Assembly: GCA_016718275.1 (NCBI GenBank)
Contig: JADKEA010000010.1
Location: 115,907 to 179,906, forward strand
Length of the DNA stretch: 64,000 nt
Source: Candidatus Villigracilis affinis
Lineage (GTDB): Bacteria > Chloroflexota > Anaerolineae > Anaerolineales > Villigracilaceae
Direction: 5' to 3'
Shown here: positions 55,294 to 64,000 of the stretch, one piece after another
How the letters are laid out: each line of letters opens with the position of its first letter
Position numbering within the stretch: the stretch's first letter is position 1
Made by a program: the position numbers and the translations under genes
Notes under the pieces: model-generated
What the model was told of the DNA's origin: nothing
Database searches by the model: none
What the model saw: only the letters and a program-made list of their open reading frames with translations

Positions 55294-56085
55294 CTAGCCT
55301 CCCGCGATCCGCAAGACTTTGACCGCCTGCTCGAAGAAGAGACGGGTCAGGGCGTACAGGACGACTGCCCAGACAACCTGAACAATCAGCATGCTGACGA
55401 ATATCTGCGGATCCTGATCGGGCTTGGTCAGCATCATCAGCGGGGTGTGATAAATGGTTTGAAAAGGCAGCAGCAGCAAAATGCTTTGCAGTTTTGCGGG
55501 GAAGAACTGCAAGGGAATCAATGCGCCTGAAAGCGCAAGGATGATGATCTCCTTGGTGGTGCTCAGGCCCCAGACCGATTCAGTGTAGAACGCGAGGATG
55601 CCGATGAAATAGTCGAAGCAGAAACTGATGACGAATGCGAGGAGCAGGCTGAGGGGAAAGAGAAGCGTTCCCATTCCCAGAGGAATGGCCACTTTGAAGA
55701 CCAATGTAATGATGAGAAGCGTCGGAATGGTGATGACCATCAAACTCATCAGCGTTTGACCGAGGCTGGTAAAGAGGATGTAGGTCTGATAATCCAGCGG
55801 CTTGGTCATGTAAGTGGAGATGATGCCTTCGCGGATCTCGTATGAGACTTCCCAATCTACATAGGTTTTGAGCAGGATGAAAACAGCGGAACCGATGGCG
55901 ACATACAAAAATGTTTCGTTGAAGGTCATGCTGCGCAACGTATCTGAATTTTTGTAGATGCTGTGCCACAGATAATAGGCTACACCGAGATAGATGAAAT
56001 TGCCGATCAGCGAAAGCAGCGGACCGAAGCGATAGACCAGCCCAACCATGAAAGAGCCGCGAGTGAATGCCAGATACTTTCTCAT
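55294..56085 (-). CDS. ABC-2 exporter permease, first subunit (COG4587-like)
   Basis: The 263-residue protein has six helices. It has KYLAFTRGSFMVGLVYRFGP at the start, IREGIISTYMTKPLDYQTYI in the cytoplasmic loop that usually contacts the ATPase, and ALSGALIPLQFFPAKLQSIL in the last third, where ABC-2 permeases keep their G..P.. motif. Its start overlaps the stop of the ATPase gene by four bases, so the two are translationally coupled. Confidence 0.88.
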   Translation of the reverse strand: MRKYLAFTRGSFMVGLVYRFGPLLSLIGNFIYLGVAYYLWHSIYKNSDTLRSMTFNETFLYVAIGSAVFILLKTYVDWEVSYEIREGIISTYMTKPLDYQTYILFTSLGQTLMSLMVITIPTLLIITLVFKVAIPLGMGTLLFPLSLLLAFVISFCFDYFIGILAFYTESVWGLSTTKEIIILALSGALIPLQFFPAKLQSILLLLPFQTIYHTPLMMLTKPDQDPQIFVSMLIVQVVWAVVLYALTRLFFEQAVKVLRIAGG

Positions 56086-57104
56086 GCCAACGCTCCATCG
56101 TAAATGCGCTGAACGACATCCTCCATGGCGATCTCCACGATGCGGACATCCAGAATGGAGAAGTTGGTCATCACACAGTTCAATACTTCCGACAGCGGCG
56201 TCAGGGCCTGGTCGATGGTGATATCCGTCCAGAATTCTTCGGTTTGCGCAACGGTGATCTTGTTGGTCGCGCCGAATTGTTCGGCAAGTTTGTTCTTGAG
56301 CGCATCGAGCGTGCCTTCGTCGAAATCGTTGACCTGAACCTTCAATGTGCGATATGCGCCGAACAAGGCATTGACCTTCTTCGTATCGCCATCGTACAGT
56401 TTTTTGCCTTTGTCGATGATGATGACGCGGTGCGACAGGGCTTCGACATCGCCGAGGTCGTGCGTGGTCAGGATGATGGTCGTTTTGCGGGCCGTGTTCA
56501 ATTCCTTGATGATGGTGCGGATCTTGGCCTTGATGGAAATATCCAGCCCGATGGTGGGTTCATCCAAAAAGACGATCTGCGGGTTGTGCAGGAATGAGGC
56601 GGTGATATCGCACAACATGCGCTGACCGAGCGAGAGCGTGCGCACCTGCTGTGAGTACAGTGCTTTCAGCCCGACCAGTTCATTGAACATGCCCATGTGC
56701 TCATCGAAGGTCTTTTGTGAGACCTTGTAAATCTCTTTCAGGATCTTGAACGACTCGATGACGGGCAGGTCCCACCATAATTGTGTGCGTTGACCAAAGA
56801 CCACGCCCATGATCTGTGCCTGACGGATGCGATTCTCGAACGGCACATGGTCGTTGATGCGGATCTCGCCGCCCGAAGGCTTGAGGATGCCCGTCATCAT
56901 TTTGATGGTGGTGGATTTGCCCGCGCCATTCGGCCCGATATACCCGACGATCTCGCCCGCTTCGATATCGAACGAGATGCCGTCCACAGCTTTGACGGTG
57001 CGATAATCTCCCGAGAACAGGTCGCGAAATGCGCCGCCCAGTCCTTCGCGGCGGTTGAGCACTTTAAAGTGCTTGGCAAGATTGTTGACGTGAATAAGGC
57101 TCAT
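56082..57104 (-). CDS. ABC transporter ATP-binding protein (COG4586-like)
   Basis: The start at 57104 (MSLIHVNNLAKHFKVLNRRE) is an ATG; a TTG at 57116 would add four residues. The 340-residue protein has Walker A GYIGPNGAGKSTTIKMMTG, Q-loop FGQRTQLWWDLPV, signature LSLGQRMLCD (LSLGQ in place of LSGGQ), Walker B IVFLDEPTIGLDI and a switch histidine LTTHD. The C-terminal 100 residues form a separate domain typical of this subfamily. It powers the two permeases encoded downstream. A palindromic site about 35 bases upstream may control the operon. Confidence 0.92.
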   Translation of the reverse strand: MSLIHVNNLAKHFKVLNRREGLGGAFRDLFSGDYRTVKAVDGISFDIEAGEIVGYIGPNGAGKSTTIKMMTGILKPSGGEIRINDHVPFENRIRQAQIMGVVFGQRTQLWWDLPVIESFKILKEIYKVSQKTFDEHMGMFNELVGLKALYSQQVRTLSLGQRMLCDITASFLHNPQIVFLDEPTIGLDISIKAKIRTIIKELNTARKTTIILTTHDLGDVEALSHRVIIIDKGKKLYDGDTKKVNALFGAYRTLKVQVNDFDEGTLDALKNKLAEQFGATNKITVAQTEEFWTDITIDQALTPLSEVLNCVMTNFSILDVRIVEIAMEDVVQRIYDGALA

Positions 57105-57137
57105 GTTTTTTTCCAATGAATGGGGTAGGGCGTTGAT

Positions 57138-57157
57138 TGTAGAATAAACGTTCTACA
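57138..57157. promoter_or_regulatory. 20-base palindrome, LexA-box-like operator
   Basis: TGTAGAA-TAAACG-TTCTACA is a perfect seven-base inverted repeat with a six-base spacer. It contains GAAT-AAAC-GTTC, one mismatch from the GAAC-N4-GTTC box bound by LexA in Gram-positives and some Chloroflexi. It lies between the divergently unrelated gene at 57206 and the exporter start at 57104, upstream of the exporter. Confidence 0.45.
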
Positions 57158-57205
57158 GCGTCAAGGTGTGTTTTCCCCTTTTATGTCGACTTTCTCAAAG
57201 TCGGT

Positions 57206-57616
57206 TCAAAATTCCTTGAATATCTGGATGAAGTGCGTATCGCTCAAGCCGTTGATGGTGAAGATCAAACGCGCATCGCCTGCCCTGTGAGATTCTTCGA
57301 TCTTCCAGCGCCATTCGCACAGCCCATTTGAGTCGGCGGTTGCTTCCATTTGCAAAGACTCGCCTGATGGGGGGACATAGATCAATCTACAAACCGTTCC
57401 CGGGGCTGCCTCCGCCGAGACGGTGAGGTAATTTTTCAACAACGCTTTTTGTGGGATATGGACGGTGAAATCACCGTAAGGGGAGACCGTTAAAGTAGCA
57501 TTTGGCAGAGACTCGAGGTGCCTCCTGCCATCGCTTGACCGAGCTGCGAGAAGCAGGAGGATGGATAATGGGAAAACAAACAGGACGAGACGGAAATACC
57601 ATTTTATATTCTTCAT
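57206..57616 (-). CDS. hypothetical exported protein, 136 residues
   Basis: I start at the ATG at 57616 (MKNIKWYFRLVLFVFPLSIL), which begins directly with a signal or anchor helix (about residues 8-24). A longer frame from 57715 adds unlikely residues. The mature part reads as a beta-rich small domain (ATLTVSPYGDFTVHIPQKAL, VCRLIYVPPSGES, CEWRWKIEESHRAGDARLIF) reminiscent of an immunoglobulin-like or carbohydrate-binding fold. No family is recognised. It lies about 50 bases upstream of the LexA-like palindrome and has the same direction as the exporter. Confidence 0.65.
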   Translation of the reverse strand: MKNIKWYFRLVLFVFPLSILLLLAARSSDGRRHLESLPNATLTVSPYGDFTVHIPQKALLKNYLTVSAEAAPGTVCRLIYVPPSGESLQMEATADSNGLCEWRWKIEESHRAGDARLIFTINGLSDTHFIQIFKEF

Positions 57617-58215
57617 GATGGACAAGTATATTCCGTCTCGTGAATTGATATGGAAATGTTTAAAGTTTTTGCTGATGCCATTCTGTGCCCGGCCCCGCGG
57701 GGAAATTGCGCTCAAACACGAACGGACCCAGCCGCTATTAGTCGAGCGGCGCTTTGGCGCCCGCCGAAAGCGGCGTTACTGCGAGGGGTGCTCAGGTCGC
57801 TCCATGTGATGGTGCGTTCATTGAAGGCGATATCTGCGGTAATGCTGCCACAAAGCTCGATGGTGCAGGTGCAGGTCAGAAGGACGCTTCTTGCGTATAT
57901 TTTCCTGCCCAGCATTTCGTTGCGGAATTACCCAGCCGGCTGTAAACGCCGAGACATAATGTTTCCTTATTTCGAACACGAACTGATCCCAGACTTGATG
58001 ATATCGATGGGAACCCAACTTTTCTGTCGCCAACGGGAAATTGATGGTATCCATTTCAATCTCCTATTTTCGCGCAAGGGTGCATCAAAGAAACCCGTGC
58101 TGCCGTCTTTTAGAGGTTGGTGTTGCGCTAAGTGGATGAATGAAGGAGATTTATGTCATCATGAAGGTGATGGTTGCCATAATGCGCTAGTTGATTCTTC
58201 GATCCTGCAGGTGCG
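57617..58215. other. no confident gene; possible damaged minus-strand ORF
   Basis: No convincing intact gene is seen. On the minus strand an ATG at 58054 follows AGGAG by six bases and opens a 78-codon frame to 57818 (MDTINFPLATEKLGSHRYHQ). A second frame (57915-57712, SITADIAFNERTITWSDLST) overlaps its end and could be its continuation after an indel. Neither resembles a family I know. The plus-strand 206-codon frame across this stretch and the poly-C tract is low-complexity and rejected. Confidence 0.3.
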
Positions 58216-58250
58216 CCCCCCCGCCCCCCCCCCCCCCCCCCCCCCCCCCC
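58216..58250. repeat. poly-C tract (34 of 35 bases C)
   Basis: There is one G at 58223; the rest is C. It lies at an abrupt change between unrelated-looking flanks, and may be a real homopolymer or an assembly artefact. Confidence 0.9.
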
Positions 58251-58437
58251 ATGCCCATACAGTGGATTGAACATAAGGGAGCAAAAATCCTCCTCATCGA
58301 TGTCTCCAACCTGGAGAATGACCACGTCACATTAAACGCGCATTTGGAAACACTGATCGCCCTACTAAAGACAGAACCCAAAGACTCGGTTTTAGCGGTT
58401 GCGGGTTTGCGCCACACAAAACCCAACACAAAAGCGC
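58251..58437 (+). pseudogene. truncated STAS-like or unknown protein fragment between poly-C and poly-G
   Basis: The frame reads MPIQWIEHKGAKILLIDVSN, then LENDHVTLNAHLETLIALLK and AVAGLRHTKP before it runs into poly-G. The opening W-I-E-H-K-G-(x)-I-L-x-I-D pattern resembles a small beta-alpha protein found in Anaerolineae with a STAS-like look. This is recollection and not a firm call. Only about 62 residues are readable and no RBS can be judged because the tract replaces the upstream sequence. Confidence 0.35.
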
Positions 58438-58452
58438 GGGGGGGGGGGGGGG
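58438..58452. repeat. poly-G tract (15 bases)
   Basis: Fifteen consecutive G lie between the STAS-like fragment and unrelated sequence. A third, shorter G run (58761-58767) lies 300 bases on. Confidence 0.9.
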
Positions 58453-58522
58453 AATTGGTCTTTGGCGGCTCCATTCTTTCGATCGCGCTGGTCATCGAAT
58501 CAATCAGGGGGTCGTTCTCGAT

Positions 58523-58744
58523 TCATTTAATGATGATTATCAAGTTTGTCCCCAAACGCTTTGAAGACCTGGACGCCCCCAAGCGTGGTTGGTCAATGAC
58601 ATCCGCACCCGTTGATGGCATCCATTGCATAGCTCCATCTTGTTGTGCAACTTGGGAGTTTAAACTTATGCAAAGAACAAACGCCTCTACACATTTATTT
58701 CCATAGCACAGATGGCCATCTTTGAACTTATATTTATCGAGCAT
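58523..58744 (-). CDS. possible small protein, 73 residues
   Basis: The minus-strand frame MLDKYKFKDGHLCYGNKCVE continues through SQVAQQDGAMQWMPSTGADV and ends IIIIK. It has no clear RBS and its start abuts a GC-rich palindrome-like run (CCCCGCCGGCGGGG). It may be real, or a remnant in the disturbed zone. No family is recognised. Confidence 0.25.
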   Translation of the reverse strand: MLDKYKFKDGHLCYGNKCVEAFVLCISLNSQVAQQDGAMQWMPSTGADVIDQPRLGASRSSKRLGTNLIIIIK

Positions 58745-58843
58745 GTTTCGCCCCGCCGGCGGGGGGGAATTCCTCGCACAACTATTGGAGGGGAGATGGA
58801 AATTTATGTCATGTTGATTACCTGTTCTTATTATACAGGAATT

Positions 58844-60984
58844 TTATTTGTTTACTTCGTTTTCATCGCCAGCAAGGATATTGCTGTCCTTGGATATCAC
58901 CGGCTTGATTTGTAGATATTTTGAGTCGTCTTTCGCCAGCGGACTGTTGCTCTCGGTTTCACTAACTACGCCACTGAGCAACTACTTGTTGACCTTGACG
59001 GCCGCTTCCATCCTTCACGGGAAGTATTTCCATTCGCCATCTCGCTCAAGCTTGAAGCAGATAATCATAATCATTGGATCTGCGTTTGGCGCTTCTGGAT
59101 TGGTACCAGTTTTTCTGGGATCCAACCCCTTGATCGAATTATGAATCTCATCCAACTGATACCGTATCGCGGACAGGGCGTCACGGCGCGTGTGTTCAAC
59201 TCCATCAATGGCGATGGTGATCTTGCGGTCTTCAATATCTGCCTTGACCAGCGCTTTGTTCTCGCCAATTTTGAGCACCACACCTGTGCGCCAGACGAAG
59301 CCATCATCAATCTTCTGGTTCATGCGGACAATGAAGCGGGTGATGACGCTGGAGGGCAAAACGGGATAGGCATACTCAAAGGCAGGGACGCCGTTGAATT
59401 TCAGTTCGGCGGGTTCGTCTTTGGGGAGCAGGTCAGGGACGAGGAAGGTTTTATCAGCTTCAATGTCGTAGCACAGTTCGAACTTTTTCATCATGTCCAC
59501 GATGAAGAGCCGTTTGCCGCGCGGATATTCGGGCAGGTTGAGAATCTCATCGAGCATGGAGACGGTGAGCACGCCTTTGTTTTGGAACAGGGTATGCGAG
59601 TTGAGAATTTTGTACACGCCATTCGTGACCCACTGCGGATTGAGAATGCCGAGCGCTTCGAGGCGCGGATCATCCTGAAAGTGCAGGACAACGCCGAGGT
59701 CGTGCAGGAAGCCGATCAGCGTGCGTTGACTGGTCTCGTCGCTGACTTCGTTTTCGGCGCACAGTTCGAGATATTTATCGTGGGTGATGAAATTGGATTG
59801 GCGCCCTAGTTCTTCCAGTTTGGTTTTGATAGTGAACCAGGTTTCAGGCAGTAGATCGCGGACATGCGGCAGGTTGTTGACCTGCTCGGCGATGGCGGCT
59901 TTGAGTTCTTCAATGCCTGCGCCTGTGGCAGCGGAGGTTTCGAGGATACCGACGATGTTGGGATATTTCTTTTGCAAGCCTGTGCGGTCAATATCGAGCG
60001 GGTGCTGGTCAATTTTGTTGCCGACGATCAGGACAGGCGACTCGCCGCCGAAGGATTGGATGATCTTGAGCCAGTATTCAACACGGTTTTCTTCCTGAGT
60101 TAGACGGGAATCAAGCACCAAAAGGTAAAGACTGCGTTTGGTGAGGAAGAACTGGTGGGTGGCGTGCATGATTTCCTGCCCGCCGAAATCCCAGATGTTG
60201 AATTTGATTTCAGTTTTTTGATTTCCCTTTTTGGATTTGCCTTTGGTTTTCGATTCTCTGTCTCCCACTGGTTGATGGATATTCCATCTGTTTTGGTTTG
60301 GTTCTGATTAAACGTACTATGCAGGATGCGCTGGAGAATGGATGTCTTTCCGACGGCGCCTTGGCCAACTATTAGAAGTTTGAGCTCACTAAGCGGTTTT
60401 CGTAATCCCCAAAATGCCGATAGAATTTTGGAAGGATCACTGATAGATTCGAGAATTTCAGGTGGAACGGCAAGATCATTCTTAGTTAACACCAATTCTT
60501 GGATTGTTGAAGCTAACTGTCTCAATGTGAATGGTAAAGTAGACAGCTTATTATTGCTTGCGTTAAGAATCCATAAATTGCTCAAATGACCAATTTCATC
60601 AGGAAGGGATGGTTGTTGATTTATTGAAATATCGAGGTTTTGTAGGGTTTGATAATTTCCCAATTTCGCTAGGTATATTCGTAAGTTGGTTGTCTGAAAC
60701 GTCCAGTACGATCAAATTTCTTAAATTCCCAATTTCCTTTGGAATATCTGCAAGCTGATTGTTGTAAATATGTAATTCTTCCAGGTTAATTAATTCCCCT
60801 ATTTCTGTTGGTAAAGTGATTAATTTGTTGTTATGTAAAGAAAGTTCTGTTAACCAAGTCAACTGCCTAATCTCTTTTGGCAGGGCTGTTAAATTCAGAT
60901 CACTAAGATTCAGTTTTTTATTTTTTGTGTGAACGGCTTCTTAATTTGCTCTAATGCAATTTTTGCAGAAGTTTTCTTGGTCAT
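58844..60984 (-). pseudogene. LRR-Roc-COR GTPase (ROCO), broken by several frameshifts
   Basis: The start at 60984 reads MTKKTSAKIALEQIKK. A one-base slip near 60936-60943 then brings in LRR sequence (LNLSDLNLTALPKEIRQLTW and three more repeats). A slip near 60658-60664 leads to further LRRs and the Roc P-loop LLIVGQGAVGKTSILQRILH. A third slip, in a run of six T (plus strand) at 60214-60219, leads to IWDFGGQEIMHATHQFFLTK (G3), VGNKID (G4) and a COR domain to 59015. A further coding-like piece (SKYLQIKPVISKDSNILAGD) ends at 58844. ROCO proteins are dimeric GTPases of the plasma membrane or cytosol. Either this gene is a young pseudogene or the sequence has indel errors. Confidence 0.8.
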
Positions 60985-61113
60985 AATCTTTCTCGCTCTC
61001 TTTGCGATATGTCAATCAACTTTCTAACCTCCAAACCACTTCCAATCGCCTTGCAATCATCGTGACCTCAATTTGTCTCTTTGTAGTTTTGACCTCACCG
61101 TTTCGACAGGCTC

Positions 61114-64000
61114 TTAATACTCTCCCGCAAACTTCTCATGGACCCAGAGGAACTCCTGGCGTTTGTTCATCACGCGGACGGACCACCGAAGCCAGGGTCT
61201 TTGGCTTTGAGCAGGGCGTGGAGTTCGCGCAGGGTGGAGCCATCAGAGCGGAGGGCGACGCCATGTTCGAGTTGGGTGGAATCCGCTGCGCCGAGGAAGT
61301 CGCCGATCTTGGCGGTTTCGCCGAGGGTGGCGTCAATGATGGATTTGCCGAAGTCGAGTTGTTCTTCGATGAGTTTGTAGGCGGCTTCATCGAGGGCGAG
61401 TTTGACGGCGGAGGAGGCGACGGGGAGTACCATGCCCAGCGTGCCCGTCAGGAGTTTCAAATAGGGACTGGCTTTCTTGAACCATTCACGCTCCAGTTCG
61501 AGGTCGTAGACGCCTTTCTTCATGTCGCCATTGTTCAAAACGGGGAGCGGCAGGCGCGAATGTTCGCACCATAAGACGAGGCGGAACTTTTCACGAATCC
61601 AAGTTTTGGGATTGAAGGCGCTGCGGTCAACGGGGAAGAAACTGAACAGGCGCGGACCTTCTTTGGCTTCGTCGGTGAGGATTTGCAGCAGGTCGGTGTA
61701 GGTCTTCTCCACTTGGGAGAGAATGCGGCGCGTGGAGCGTCAAGATCGCCAAATTGACCAATCGTGTTCTCGCTCCCAGATTGTTTTGGGCAGCACTACC
61801 AGAATTAGGAATTTGTAAACGTTGCTGGCGTACATTTTCGATTTGAGCCTTGACTTCGGCAAACTCGGAAAAGATTAGCGCGGTGACGTCTGGTTGTGCG
61901 GCTGTTGCGTTGTGAAGCAGCGCGTCAATATTTTGCCATTTATTACAAACGGGACACGGATATCTTGACTCACCTTCGCGTTTGCTTTCCATCAAATTGC
62001 TCACGTTATAAAGACCTGTGCCAGGCATGTTCCTTCCACAAGGATCAACACACGGAACCATCACGTCACAGCGCAAGCCTTCCCAAAAACTTTCGACGAG
62101 GAATTTCACTTCGCGGGTCAACATGCCGAGCAGACCTTCGGGATATGGCGAGCGGACGGTAATGCGGACGTCGTTGCCCACGTGTTCAAGAAACGCGCGG
62201 CTTTTGTATTCATCCTCCAGCACCAGCCCGCGCTGCCAGTGGACGCTGGCGTTGTAATCGGCGCGACCGAGGGAATATTTATGCAGGCGGACGATCAACT
62301 GGTAGAACAATCCTTCCGCGCTGGCAGATTGACCGTTGCTCGCGTCCACGATGTGACAGATCTGCGTTTGCTCGACGTCACCCGTCGTATCGCCAGACGC
62401 GGGAGAGGATTTCCACGCGTCGGAAATATTCTGCGGGCGGATATCGGGGACGAGTTGACCGATGAGGCTGATCGGGTCAGAGTCGCTTCGGGATGTAAGA
62501 TCAGCCACACGGTAGGAAAGATCGAAGCGTTCCATCAGGCGGAGAAAAATCGGGTGGAGAGTCGCTGGGTAACGCGAATCCGCCGCGCGGTTTTTATCAT
62601 CCCATAATTGAGCGAGGCGCGAGAATTTGACCAAGCCATGCGCGGCGCGCGTCGCTTCATCGTCGAGGACGTAACTCATGGCGGTGGCGAGCCAGTCGGG
62701 ACGGAGGATGACGATGTCGCGCAGGGTCGGGTCGTTTTCGTAATGCGTGAGATGACCGAGACGGTGCGAGATAGTGATGAAGAGCCGCGCGATTTCATCA
62801 TCCATGTTGTGGGCGCGGCAGATGTCGAGGACTTCACGCAAAGGCAGATACGGCGCGCCCTTGTCTTGCAGGGCTTGACGGACATCGGCAAAACTCTTCG
62901 GCACGGAGCGACCGACTTCGGGCAGACTCGCGGCGACCTGGGCAATGGCGCGTTTGAGTTCATCAATGCCTTTGCGATTTCCCTGCTCATCGGGTTTGCT
63001 TTCGACGAAGAAAAAGTCCACGACGGTTTCTTTGCCGAACAAGTCCCACAGTTCCTGACGGTCAATATCGGGCTGACGCTGCTGCGGTCCGCCATGCGTG
63101 GCGACGACTATGAATTTCGCGGTTTGCTCGCGGCGCCTGACAATTTGAATCCATTCCTTGACCTGCCCCGCCTGCGAACCTTCGCGCGGTTTCCACACGA
63201 CGAGATAGACAGCGGGCGAGCTAAAGAATAATTGGTGCGTGGGGCGGTAGACGCGCTGTCCGCCGAAGTCCCAGGCGTTGAGGGTGATGGAGGTTTGGGT
63301 GTCGGTAGTGACGTTGAAGGATTGGATTTCTATGCCGTGGGTGGAGTCGTGGGTTTGGAAGGGTTTGTCGAGTAATGCGTCCATCAAACAGGTCTTGCCC
63401 ACTTCACCCTCGCCAACGAGGATGAGTTTCGCTTCATTGAGAATGATTTCGCCCTTGGTTTGGGCACGCAGGTAGGCTTTGACACCATCAAGACCTTGTT
63501 TATTGGCTTCGGTGAGTTCGGGGGTGAGGGGGTTGAAATCAATGTTTAAATGCGTCAAGTGCTCAACCTGAGCAATTAATAATGGAATATCATTTTAAAC
63601 TATTAAACGCGAGATGCAATGACTGTAACTGATTGAGTTTTATTAGTGAATCAGGCGGTGTAGTTATTAGGTTCCAAGCAAGGTCAAGGGATTGCAATTT
63701 CGTAAGCCTGTCCCACATCTCCGATAATTCTGTTATCTGATTTCCAGAGAGATTCAATGATTTTAACTCTGTGAGATTCCATAACCATTCTGGTAACCTT
63801 AATAGTTTGTTATAGGAAAGGTTTAGATATTGTAATTGCTTGAGTTGTCCTAGCGAATCTTCCATTTCGGTTAGTTTGTTGTAGGCAAGGTTTAACGATT
63901 GCAATTTTTCTAAGCGCCCAAAATTTCCTGGAAGGTGTCTTAGATCATTAACCCAGTGTTTGTCACTACCCAAATCAAGAGATTTGAGTTCTACAAGTTC
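61114..64000 (-). pseudogene. second LRR-Roc-COR GTPase, 5' end cut by window, several frameshifts
   Basis: The frame is open from 64000. LRRs (LQSLNLAYNKL, LQYLNLSYNKL, LKSLNLSGNQITEL) end at a stop at 63590. One extra A in AAAA near 63596-63599 explains it, since the next frame continues NDIPLLIAQVEHLTHLNIDF. The Roc domain follows (LILVGEGEVGKTCLMDALLD; WDFGGQRVYRPTHQLFFSS), then COR with a CPVC zinc-like pair. A slip near 61740 leads to the 61170-61712 frame (TYTDLLQILTDEAKEGPRLF), and another near 61185 leads to RVMNKRQEFLWVHEKFAGEY and the TAA at 61114. It lies about 130 bases upstream of the first ROCO gene in the same direction. Confidence 0.8.

Noticed and set aside
57650..58270. 206-codon plus-strand ORF
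   Set aside because: It crosses the poly-C tract as polyproline and has no family resemblance.
58216..58452. CRISPR or other tandem array
   Set aside because: The repeats are simple homopolymers with no spacer structure; no CRISPR-like repeats or cas genes occur in the window.
59141..59809. 222-codon plus-strand ORF and similar ones at 61002 and 62608
   Set aside because: They are antisense to the Roc-COR genes, whose motifs are clear on the minus strand.

Overview
The window looks like a chromosomal segment of a Chloroflexota bacterium, most likely class Anaerolineae. That assignment is inferred from moderate GC, very many GAF-domain signalling proteins in a Chloroflexi-typical layout (GAF, then a W...GY linker, then half a GAF, then a short helical tail), a trmFO-type gene and bacterial LRR-Roc-COR GTPases. 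No rRNA or other taxonomic marker is present.

Layout. (1) 1-4.7 kb: the start of a trmFO-like gene on the minus strand, then a loose accessory stretch on the plus strand. It holds small hypothetical proteins, a compact TIR-domain protein, a lone E2-type acyltransferase domain and a DUF7662-like protein. Four degenerate copies of what appears to be the 3' end of a type I restriction specificity gene (hsdS) are scattered among them. (2) 4.8-10.4 kb, plus strand: a four-gene two-component cluster (receiver protein, GAF histidine kinase, REC-GAF histidine kinase, REC-winged helix regulator) ending at a bidirectional terminator. (3) 10.5-50.7 kb, minus strand: an unbroken 40-kb run of 20 tightly packed genes, the most remarkable part of the window. 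In transcription order it has two receiver-only proteins, then thirteen membrane-bound GAF proteins without any kinase, cyclase or other output domain (a lipoprotein substrate-binding protein sits between two of them). A ParA-type ATPase, one soluble 1535-residue hybrid histidine kinase with two receivers, a threonine synthase fused to a receiver domain, and an EamA-type exporter follow. (4) 50.8-57.7 kb: tRNA-Gly(CCC) with its terminator, a polyprenyl diphosphate synthase, a HAD phosphatase, an anchored cysteine-peptidase-like protein, a lipoprotein and a three-gene ABC-2 exporter, with a LexA-like palindrome upstream of the exporter. (5) 57.7-64 kb: a poor-quality or decayed zone with long poly-C and poly-G tracts and two adjacent LRR-Roc-COR GTPase genes, each broken by several single-base indels, mostly in homopolymers.

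How the genes may work together. The thirteen array proteins are paralogues with a nearly invariant GAF core and tail but varied input regions: seven carry an extracytoplasmic Cache domain plus HAMP, and six have only a multi-helix membrane bundle. Because none has its own output and one large hybrid kinase lies at the end of the same transcription unit, the simplest inference is a many-inputs-to-one-kinase sensory complex. In that model the ParA protein could position the complex, and the two receiver proteins and the receiver-tagged threonine synthase could be outputs. This is a hypothesis from gene order and domain content; nothing in the sequence proves the interactions.
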